Assembly (NCBI RefSeq): GCF_000008185.1
Contig: NC_002967.9
Span: 1,550,001-1,614,000, forward strand
From: Treponema denticola ATCC 35405
GTDB taxonomy: Bacteria > Spirochaetota > Spirochaetia > Treponematales > Treponemataceae
DNA length: 64,000 nucleotides
Reading direction: 5' to 3'
A model generated the notes under the pieces. The model ran no database searches, had not been told where the DNA came from, and saw only the letters and a program-made list of their open reading frames with translations. Both the position numbers and the translations under genes were made by a program. Of this stretch, positions 48,927 to 59,800 are shown one piece after another. Within the stretch, counting starts at the first letter, position 1; each line of letters begins with the position of its first letter.

Positions 48927-50129
48927 ATGAGAAAGAAAACGATTTTATTTATATTATTTTTCTCGGTATGTATGCTATATGGGCAAGAAGGAGTTAAAGA
49001 TACAAAAAGTGAAAAATATGAATTAAAGTATATTGAAGTAAAAAAATTTATAGATGCATTGCCGGAAGAACTGAAAAAAAATAAGATAAATGTATTGGCG
49101 GATATAAACGGATTTATAATAAGATGTACTCAAGAAGAACAAAAAATAGTGGAAGAATATATAAAGATACTGGATATAGAAAAAGAAGAGAGAGCGATAT
49201 TATTAAAATATATATCTTCGGAGGAATTGTTAAAACATCTTCCACCTGCCGTAAATAGAGAAAGTATAGTAGTAACCGGAAATCCCAATTTAATATTTTT
49301 TAGAGGGAGCAATATAAAGAGGGAAAAGTTTTTAAAAGAAATGGAGCTGATAGATAAACCTAAGGCACAGATAAGGTATCAGCTGTTGGTAGTGCAATAT
49401 GAAAAAAGTGAAAACATAAACTGGGCGAAAAGTCTTGAAGTAAAAAAAGCTAAGGGAAAGCCTATGAGTGAGTTTTCAGGTATAATGAGCAATATATTTA
49501 ATATAAATTTTGATATAGTCAGCAAATTTGGTTATCAATTTATAGCAAAACTTAATTTTGAATTAGCTGAAAATAAGGCAAGAGTTTTAGCGGATACAAC
49601 ATTAAACGGAATAACGGGAGAAGAAGTAAGGTTTCAAAATACCAATACATTCAGATATATAGATAAAACTCTTGATTCAAACGGTAAACCTTTATACGGT
49701 TCGATGAGAGAGATAACATCGGGTTTATTACTTAACATAAAGGGTAATGTATCCGGAGACGGAATGATAACGATGGAAGTAAATGCACAAGTGTCAAAAC
49801 AGGGCTCAGGCGGAGTTACAAGCGGTGTTTTACCTCCGACATCCGAAAAAATAGTAAAAACAAAAGTGAGAACGCCCTCCGGCAAGCCGATTATAATAGG
49901 CGGACTATTACAGGTTGAACAAAACTCAAGCGAAAAAAAAATTCCCGGCTTAGGAGACATACCGATAGCAGGCTTAGCTTTTAAAGATATAAACGGCTCT
50001 GAAACAGTAACGGAAATGGTCATCTACATCGTGCCGTACATACATCGAGAAAGAGAGAAAAAGATGGGTAAGAAAGAGAGGCTATTAAGGTTATATAAAA
50101 AATACATAGAAGGAGAAGATAAAGAATGA
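48927..50129 (+). CDS. Secretin-family outer-membrane channel protein
   Basis: 400 residues. The signal peptide (1-20, cut after LYGQ) is followed by two short N-type domains (YELKYIEVKKFIDALPEEL; ERAILLKYISSEELLKHLPP). The C-terminal secretin core (about 150-380) includes NKARVLADTTLNGITGEEVRF, the QVSKQGSG turn, and GKPIIIGGLLQ..KIPGLGDIPIAGLAFK..TEMVIYIVPYI, the hallmark of type II/III/IV-pilus secretins. At 400 residues it is short. No ATPase, inner-membrane platform or pilin gene accompanies it in the window. Instead the RHS gene follows, with one lipoprotein between. Overlaps the next gene by 4 bases. Confidence 0.9.
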   Translation: MRKKTILFILFFSVCMLYGQEGVKDTKSEKYELKYIEVKKFIDALPEELKKNKINVLADINGFIIRCTQEEQKIVEEYIKILDIEKEERAILLKYISSEELLKHLPPAVNRESIVVTGNPNLIFFRGSNIKREKFLKEMELIDKPKAQIRYQLLVVQYEKSENINWAKSLEVKKAKGKPMSEFSGIMSNIFNINFDIVSKFGYQFIAKLNFELAENKARVLADTTLNGITGEEVRFQNTNTFRYIDKTLDSNGKPLYGSMREITSGLLLNIKGNVSGDGMITMEVNAQVSKQGSGGVTSGVLPPTSEKIVKTKVRTPSGKPIIIGGLLQVEQNSSEKKIPGLGDIPIAGLAFKDINGSETVTEMVIYIVPYIHREREKKMGKKERLLRLYKKYIEGEDKE

Positions 50130-50830
50130 AAAAAATAAAGAAGGTGATAATCTTAATTATAATATTTGTGATAACAGGCTGCGTTAATCCTTATAACCGG
50201 ATAAGGGATGGAGAAAGCGGGATTTTTGAAGAAGGTAATGATCTTGAAGGAAATGAAGATGAAGAGGGAGGAACAAATCCATTTGAAGATAAGTTATTTA
50301 AAAAAGAAGGAGAAAAAATAATATTAAAAACAAACAATGCAAAATATTGGGGAGTTAGGGGCTATACGTTATGGAAATTTTTAGGAAAAGAAATAAATAA
50401 AAAAGAGCCGAGTATAAAAGTAGTAAAAAAAGAAGGAGCAAGCGAAGCAGGATACGGATTAGTATGCTACAGCACAAAGACGGAGGCAGGGCAGAAAAAA
50501 TATAGAATGCTCGTGATTTTAATACATGTAGACGGGAAGTATTCTATAGGATACGTAGTAAACGGCTTATACAAACACATAGCGTGGAAAAAAGAAAGTA
50601 AAGAACTTAATAAAGGGTACGGGATAGAAAACAGTATAAGCGTAAAGAAGGAAGGGAAAAAAATAGAAATATATTTTAACGATGAAAGTTATTTAAGGAA
50701 GCCTTCATATACGATAAACGACTCAAGTGAATATTTACTTGGAGAAGGGGAAGCCGGGTTAATAGGAGTAGTTTCGGCAAAAGATAAGTTCCCTGATGAT
50801 TTTGTGTGGATAGAATACAAAGTGAAGTAA
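50126..50830 (+). CDS. Lipoprotein of unknown function, beta-sandwich-like
   Basis: 234 residues. Lipobox ITGC (Cys19), then an acidic linker (DGESGIFEEGNDLEGNEDEE), then a domain of alternating strands (YRMLVILIHVDGKYSIGY, KKEGKKIEIYFNDESY, GLIGVVSAKDKFPDDF) that resembles a concanavalin-type lectin fold. This is inference from pattern only. Coupled to the secretin gene and 66 bp ahead of the RHS gene. Confidence 0.65.
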   Translation: MKKIKKVIILIIIFVITGCVNPYNRIRDGESGIFEEGNDLEGNEDEEGGTNPFEDKLFKKEGEKIILKTNNAKYWGVRGYTLWKFLGKEINKKEPSIKVVKKEGASEAGYGLVCYSTKTEAGQKKYRMLVILIHVDGKYSIGYVVNGLYKHIAWKKESKELNKGYGIENSISVKKEGKKIEIYFNDESYLRKPSYTINDSSEYLLGEGEAGLIGVVSAKDKFPDDFVWIEYKVK

Positions 50831-50896
50831 ATATTTAAAATAGGTAAAAAAAAGATTTTAAATAAAACCTTATAAAAGAAGAGGAGATAAAAGCAA

Positions 50897-53800
50897 ATGA
50901 GAAAGATAATGAAAAGAATAAAAGAAAAAAGCATTTCGATAATATTATTTATAGCATATATGACGGTAGGAGTATTACCCATAAACCTATATGGTGAAGG
51001 AGTCGGAGAGGAGCAGATAAAAATAAACAACTCTATCTTATTGGCAAGCAAGGTAATAGGGAAAGAAGGAGGCGTTATAGAAGGAGAAGGAATAAGATTT
51101 GAAATACCTGAAGGAGCATTAGAAGAAGAAACTGAAATAAAGATAAGCAGATTAATAAGAGTAGAAGAGGGAGAAATAAAAAACGTAACGGCAGGAGAAG
51201 GCGGATACAGATTTGAACCTGAGGGGCAAAAATTTAAAAAAGAGTGTATTATAAAAATGGCATATGATGAGCGTATCGAAGAAGAATATGCACAAGAGAT
51301 ATATACGTATTATTATAATAAAAGAAAGAAGGCATGGGAAGCGTTAAAAAGGAAGGGCATAGATGTAGAAAAAAAGGTAATAGAGTCTTACACAAATCAT
51401 TTTACGGATATGATAAATGGGACGTTAAGCTTACCTGAATCGCCCGGTCCTGTAAACATAAACTTAAACAGCATAAAAGAACTAAAAGCAGCGGATGCGG
51501 TAGGGGGGATAGAAAGAATAGAAGGATTAAAGGGCGGAAGTGAAGGAAGTGCCTCATTTAACATGAAACTGCAATTACCCGGCGGAGTAAGAGGGTTTAC
51601 ACCTGAGTTGGCGGTAAGCTATTCAAGCGGAAGCGGGTATGGAGTATTGGGCAAAGGTTTTAGTTTAAGCGGAATAGAAAGCATAAGTATAGATACAAGA
51701 TTGGGCTTACCTGAATATAACGGCAAAGACACGTATATAATAAACGGAATAAAGGTAAGATATGAGGGAGGAGGATGGAAGGAAGAGAAAAAACAAAGTT
51801 ATGCAGCAATAAAAAATGAGTGGGCAGAAAGGAAGGGAAGCGAAAACTATTTTGAGATAAGAGAAAAAGACGGAAGTGTTAAAATATATGGGCTAAGGAA
51901 TTGGAGCGGAATAAGTGAAGGTAAAAAATATATATATTACTTGGATGAGATAAGGGACAGCTTTGGGAACATAATAGAATATAACTATGAAAATGGAAAA
52001 AGCGTAGAAGGGGAAGAGGTAGTATTAAAGGAAATAGTGTATGGGAAAGAAAGAGAGAGACGAATAAAGATAGAGTATGAGGGAAGAGAGGATGTAAGAG
52101 TAGAGGGAAGAGGAAAGTATTTAAAGAAAGAAAGTAAAAGAATAAGAGAGATAAGAAGTGAAGTTAAAGGAGAGGAAGTAAAGACATATAAATTTAATTA
52201 TAAAGAAAACACATTTTTAGAAAGCTTATTGGATAGCATAGAGGTAACGGGAAGGGGAAGAGAAGAAGGAAAATACGCATACAGGTTTGAATATGAGGAT
52301 GCCGGGAAGTATGAAGATGGAAGCATAAGAGTCTTTGGAGAAACGGAGAGGTGGTATAAGGGAAGCGGAATTCTTGATAAAAATACGGGCGGAATACGCG
52401 TAACAAGCGGAAATTCGAAGGGAGCCAATATTTCAGGGTCAGGGGGCATAGGAGTTGGTGATCTGACTGGAAAGTATGATGGAAGGATTACGGTAGGAGG
52501 AGGAGGGAGTAAAAGTTCGGGAAATAGTGTAAGTGAGCAGCTATATTTGGATATAAACGGAGACGGAAGGCCTGATGCGGTTTCACAATGCAGGGGTGGA
52601 TTTTTGGTTAGTCTTAATACGGGGAATGGTTTTGGCCCTGCTGAAAAATGGGATGCCGATATTGAAGGAATAGAAAAAGAAGTCAGTGACAGTACAGGAA
52701 CAAGTCTAAATGTATATGGAGGAATTGGAACCCCTGATGGAGTACCCTCACCAGGATTCACATATTCACGTGCAAAACAAGATACGATAACAAAGTTAAA
52801 AACTTCATTTAGCGATATTAATGGAGACGGTTTTATAGATATAGTAATAGAAGGAGCGGGGTATTATTTGAGGAATACGGGTAAAAGATTTGTCCGTACT
52901 GAATTTGAAAATATAGATAGTTTAAAGATAGCCGAAATCAAACTTGATAAAGCGGCAGCTAAAGAATACAATGATAGTTTTTATCAACAAAATCCGTTTC
53001 GGAATTGGATCGGCCGGTACAATGGAAAGATAGAAATAGAAACTGAAGGAAGATTTGATGACGGTGAAAGTAATTATGATGAGATATGGTTTCAAATATA
53101 TAAAGGAAATAAAAAAATATCAAACAAAATAATAAATGAAGGGAATAGATATAGCCATAGTATTAATGAAGACAGTATAAAAGGTAGAGGAAACTTATAT
53201 TTTGTACCTTATGGAGAATGTAAAAAAAGCGGTCAGAGAATAAAATGGAATGTGAAGGTAAGATATAAAAGTATAGAGCCCTTTTCAGATATGGAAAATG
53301 TAGTATTATGGAGGGTAGATAGAGAAAGTATTCTAAAGGATACGGAATTAGAAATATTGAGAGGAAAAGAATATGAAGATGAATATACATGGCAATATGT
53401 GGTCAAAGACGATTGGCAAGAAATATTAAATGAAGGAATAAATAAAGATAATGTAGAAAAAACAAAAGCAGCTTATTACTTAATAAAAAACGGTTATTTT
53501 GTACCAAAATATATATACAAAGAAGACATGGATTTAATTTTACAGGCTAGGGGGTATGAAGGTGATGATAAACAAAAAGAATTAAAAAAATTGCTTATAA
53601 GTATGTATACATATGAAATAACAAGTGAAAAATATATTTTACATGATAAAGATGTGTTGTCATATAAGTTTAAAGATTGGCCTGGAAGAAATCCTATCGA
53701 TAAAGAAATAAAACTTAGGAATGTATTTAAGAATATAGATGTGCAAACTTTAGAAAAGATATTAAGATATAAAAATAAATATATAAGGGGATTAGAAGAG

Positions 53801-56800
53801 AATATATATCCTAATAAAGGATTATTTACCGGAGACACATGGGAAATTAAAGGGAAAGAGAAAAGGAGAGAGGTGAAATTTAAAGGTATCGGATATATAG
53901 ATACCAATGGGGATATTTATTTAGATAAAATAGATAATAAATTTGTAATATTAAAAAATAGAAAGATTTTTCTTGAAGAAGAAGAATTTGGAGAAGTGAT
54001 AGCAGTAGAAGAAAGTTATAGGCAGAAAAGAATAAAAACAAAAATAAACAGTAACAAAATAGTTTTAACCTATGAATTGAATAATTATCAGCCGAAAGCA
54101 TTTAAACTTTCATATGAAGAATTTATGAAGGTATGGAAAGAGAATAAAGGATATGTGTCCTACACATTGGATAATGAAAAATGGAAAAAGATAAATAAAG
54201 GACTTTATTTAAAAATAGAAAAAATGGCAGAAAAACTGAAAGGAGAAGAAGGAAAATTATTTATAGGCAGTGTTTATAAAATTAGTGAGGAAGGAAACCA
54301 TTATAATATAAAAGAGGAGATAAGTGAGGAAGAAAAAGAAAGATTAAATAAAATACTGATTGAATATGGATTATCGATATTTATTAAGGAGCGTAAGTAT
54401 GAATATGATGATATAGAAAAAATATATAATTTAAAAGATATTGAAGCATTAAATCTTCTTACAAAGGAAGAACTCCTTGCTTTAGAAGGAGAAGCTTACA
54501 CACATGCTTTATTAAAATACAATAAACTTAAAGATGATGAGCAAAATATAGGTTTAGGCCGATATGATGTAATAAAAACATATCTTAAATATGATAAGAA
54601 TAATGAATATCAGGTTATGGATTATAGAGGAGAGCATCCATATATAAGGCTTCCTATATTTGAAAATGGAATTTTAAAATCAAAAAATATATTTATAGAG
54701 ACTTGGGATAGTGCAAAAGATTTTTCAAACAATCAATTATCGGAAGAAGTTATTAAATATACTGAAGCAGAAAAACGTAAATATAAAGAGTTGCATGAAG
54801 TAGAAGAGAATGGAGAAAAAATTATAAAGGAGGTAGAAGTAGAAAAAATAATAAACATTGATACTAAATGCGGAGTAAAAGAATTTTTATCAGGGGGAAA
54901 TAAACAATGGTATTATGGTGTATGGATAAAAGACCAAAACTATGAGGAAAATGCATTTAGTGAAGAAAAATTGAAGAGGATAGCATATGAATCTTCTAAT
55001 GCAATAAATAAAGATATCAATGATATGGAATCCAATAAGGATAATATTTCAAAAAATCTGAATGGAAAAGAAACTCCGTTGTATTATCCTATTAGAAAGA
55101 ATGAGGAGTTTATACTTTCAGATGGACAAAAAATAACACCCATAAAAAAGGAAGCAGAGTCTAAAAAAGATATAGACGAACAATATTATATAGGAAACGT
55201 TTCGGAATCTTTATCTGAAAACGAAGATAGTTTACAAAAATATTGCCCGTATATAAAAGAAGACCTTATATTTATAAATAGGAGCGGCGGTACTGTATAT
55301 TATACTATTCCCGGAATAAAGCCTTCAAATTTGTCTGGTATATCAATTAGACGTTCAGTAAATAAAAGTAAAGAGGACTCTTTTTCCCCTTCTTTAAATT
55401 ATACTAAGATTTTTAATGTTATTAAGAGTAAAGATATAGAAGATTTAATGAAAGGCCTTGCTGATGAAATGGAGAAAATACAAGAAATATCTATTAGCGG
55501 CGATATCAGCCGTAGTACAAGCCGAGGAAAATCGTATGTCGATATTTTATTGAGTGATGTAAACGGAGACGGAAAAGCGGATATAATACAAAAAGAAGGG
55601 CAAAATATAAAAGTTTCTTTAGGAGACGGAAAAGGTTTTGAAAAAGAATATTATATTCAAGATTTGAGTAAAATTATAGAAACCTCCGATAAGATAACAT
55701 CAACCGGAGGAGGTGTAAGCGGAGGAGGAGTAAATAAAAAAGTATACAGCTCCAAAGGAAAACTGCTTTATTCGACAATCGTAAATCCTATAAGTACAGG
55801 AGCCAATTTAAGCAAATCTAAGGGGTCCGGAGTAGATGAAACTTCCTTTATGGATATAAATGGAGACGGTTTACCTGATAGCGTGAGAAACGAAGGTTCT
55901 TATTTGAACTGCGGGGATAAGGTATGCTTTGTAGGAGATAATATTTTAAAAGTAAATCTAGGAAAAACTGAAACACATACCGTATCAGGAGTTTTAAATC
56001 TTTCAACATCTTTGAGTAATACTTATGCCAATGAAGGCGTAAAAACCGATACGGTATCGGCCAATTTATCGGGTTCACTGTCATATTCGGGAAGTTATAC
56101 CGACACGAAAAGACAGTTTGTAAATTTACGAGGTCATTTACCAGATATGATGAGTCTTAGTAATAAAAATAATGCGGCTGTAATCACCCTAAATACCGGC
56201 GGAAAGATAGAAAAGGAGATGACGATAAATCTTCCTGAATGGGATTTATCGTCTGAAGATAAAGCAAAATTATTTTTTGTAAGTGATGCTAATTTGGGTG
56301 TGGCTTTTTTAAAAAATATTCCGGGATTGGGAAAATATCTAAACAGCGGTTTTGATTCGGCCGTTTTAAGCGATGGATTGGCTTTAAACCCATTGTCTGC
56401 ATTTCTTATAAAAAAGATTAATTGTTTAAATATGTCTTCAACCGTAAATTTCGGTGCCGGCACAAACGGAGGAGTTTCAGGCAATGTATTGATACCTCTT
56501 ACAGGTTATAGTCTAAACCTGTCATTTTCGGCAGGAGCAGGTGTTAATGCATCGGGAAGAGTTTCCGGTGTAAACGTTTCAATGCTTGACATAGACGGCG
56601 ACGGTTTAGCTGACCGAGTATTAAGAATACCGGGAAGTAACGGAGCCGTGTACGTCCAGCGCAATCTTTTAGGAAAGGTAGGCTTACTTAAAAAAATAAA
56701 ATTACCCCAAGGCGGAAGCTATGAATTAAAATATGAGCGGGTAGGAAACACCGTAGACCTTCCCCAAGCCAAATACGTATTAAGCGAAGTAACGGCAAGG

Positions 56801-59800
56801 TCGGGCCTAAAAACTAAAACAGGCAATGAACAAGAGTATACAACCCATTACACTTACGATGACGGTTATTATAACAGAATAGAAAAAGAATTCTACGGCT
56901 TTAAAACGGTAAGAAGTAAAAACGCAATAGGTACGGAAACGGAAACCGAATACTATATCGACTCTTACTACCGCAAAGGCATGGTAAAAAAAGAGACTAT
57001 AAAAAACGGAAACCAAGTATACTCAATAAAAGAATACGAGGTAGACACAGCTCCGCATGCGAGAATAAAAAAAGAAGTAAACACCGTACGGGAAGGGTAC
57101 AGTGAAATAAAAACTGAAAGCGAATACGAGTACGACAAATACGGCAACGTTACAAAACTCTATGATAAGGGAGACGTAACAAACACAAACGACGACATCA
57201 TAGCCGAGATAACGTACTGGAAAGGCGGAAACCGAGAAACATACTTTAAAGCACACCCTGAAAAAATACAAGTCTTACACGGAAAGACGGGAACTCTCTT
57301 ACGCAAACGGGAAGGAAGCTATGATGCAAGAACCGGCGCCTTAACCGAACTAAAACAATACACAACGCAGTCGGCGTATCTATTACACCGCATAGAATGG
57401 ACGGATGAAGGAAACATAAAAGCGCTAACAGGCCCGACCGGAAAGCGAAGTGAATACAAATACCTTGACGGTATATACCCGATTGAAATAAAAGAGGTAA
57501 GCTCTAAAGGAGAAGCGCCTTACATAAGCGAAATAGAATGGGACAGCGTCTTAGGCGTAAAGCTAAAAGAAACAGATAGTGCAAACAACACCATGAGTTA
57601 TAAATATGACAACTTTGGAAGAGTAACCGAGGTGAGAAGTCCCTACGATTATGAAAGAGATAAAAACAACGGAAAAATAATCAAAGCCGGAGAAACCCCT
57701 TATGCAAAATATGAATATCACACACCGGCCGATTCCTTTTGGTACACCGTAACCGAAAACAAAATAAGCACCGAAGCCGAAGACAGCGGTGTAATGAAGA
57801 CGATTGTAATTCACGACGGTCTGGGACGCATAAGCTACACAGCCAAAGAAGGAGAAGTGTACATTGACGGAACGAATGATCAAACCCAAACGGGCTGGAA
57901 CATCTCAAGTGTAATCAACTACGACAAGGCAGGACGAAAGAGTGAAGAAGGAATGCCCTTCTTTTACGGAGGGAACTTAGAACAAGAACTGGTAAATAAA
58001 AACTCTTATCAAGCCCTTGAATCTTTTTACGAACTAAATAATTTTACAACGATAAGAAACGGAACAAAATACGAATATGACGACATTGACCGAAATATCC
58101 TAACCACGCTTCCAGATGGCCACACACAAAAAACGGAATACTCGATAGACTCTTCTTTACAAATAACAAAGGCAACCGACCCGAAAGAAAACATAAGCAT
58201 AAGCAAAAAAGATGCACGGGGAAACATACGGGAAGTAGAACGCTTAGATAAAAATAATAGCCTCCTTACAAAGGCAAGATACGAATATTCGGTGTTAGGA
58301 GAAATGCTAAAAGCCTACGATGCTAAAGACAACTTATTGGCGGTAAACTATGATATGTTAGGACGGCGAATAAGTTTAGAAAGCAAGGACACCGGCAAAA
58401 AAGAATGGATATATGATGATAAGGGCCGGCTTTACGCAGAAACGGACTCAGTATTAAAAAACAAAGCTGCCGAAATAAGATATGAATACGACGGCTTTGA
58501 CCGCATAATAAAGACAGACTATCCTTTTAGCCAAGACATAGAATATAAATACGGAGCGCCGGGACAAAAAGGAGCAGGGCAAGTAGTCTACAAAAAAGAT
58601 GAGACGGGAGAAACGCATTATAGTTACGGAAACTTAAACGAGGTAATAAAAGAAACAAGAACGATAAACCGCTATGGAGCGGGAACTAATCCTGAAACTG
58701 CAAGCTTTGAATACCGCTCGGACTACCTTGGCCGAATGCAGAGTATGAAATACCCTGACGGAGAAACCATAACCTACACCTACGATAAAGGCGGACAGCT
58801 CAAGGGAGTGAGCGGAGCAAAAACTACAAACAAGGGTAGTATAAAATACTCCTACGTCGATAAAATCCTATATGACGAACACGCACAAAGAGTATATATA
58901 AAGTATGGAAACGGCGTAGAAACACGGTACAAATATGATGAAAAACGAAGATGGCTTGATACAATAGAAACAAAGAATAACCAAACTCAGGATATCTTCC
59001 AAAAAATAAAGTACTCATTTGACCCTGTAGGAAACGTACGAGGTTATAATAACGACGCAACTACCTACGAAACACAACAAACATATTCTTATGACAACTT
59101 GTACCAACTGATAAGCGTAGAAGGAACAAGCAACCAATACAAGGGTAAAAAAAGCTTCGGCATGACACCCGTAAGCATTGCAAAATACAGACAAACCTTT
59201 GCCTTTGACGCCATAGGCAACATGACCAATAAGCTAAGTACTACCAACATACCCGGTTCCCAAGGAAACTCGTATCCCAAAGCAGAACTTGATTACAGCC
59301 TCGACTACGAATACGATCCGGCTTACGCTCATCGACTAATCCATGCAGGCACCCGATACTACCGATACGACGCAAACGGCAACATAACGGCAGAAAAAGA
59401 CGGACCATTTACGGATGAAGAAGAATTTACCTTTACATACTCCTATTTTGAAAATGAAGACGTCTACGGTGCCGATTACGGCTTCGGCCTTGATGCTCCG
59501 AAAGAAACCGAACAGGCAAACCCGCAAGACCTCTTTGCTTACAGGCGCAACTACACCTGGAACGAGCGTAACCTCTTAACCAAATCAAGCGACCGCAACT
59601 TTACCGTCCACTACCGCTATGGAGACGACGGGCAAAGAGCACTAAAATACACCGACGAGGGAAGAAGTGAAACCTTATACTTCAATAATTTCTTTACGAT
59701 ACACATACCCACACAAGATCAGAATAACCCGCAAGGTTTACGGGTGCACAAGCATATCTTTGTCGGTAACTCACGTCTTGTAACGGCAATGACACATACG

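Noticed and set aside
52198..52761. Minus-strand ORF of 187 codons within the giant RHS gene
   Set aside because: It is a shadow of a purine-rich coding strand: low-complexity Pro/Ser/Phe/Leu sequence, opposite to a clear SpvB/VCBS domain.
57563..57889. Minus-strand ORFs in the RHS core (also repeated at 62.2-63.4 kb)
   Set aside because: Mirror images of YD-repeat codons. They recur only because the core is duplicated.
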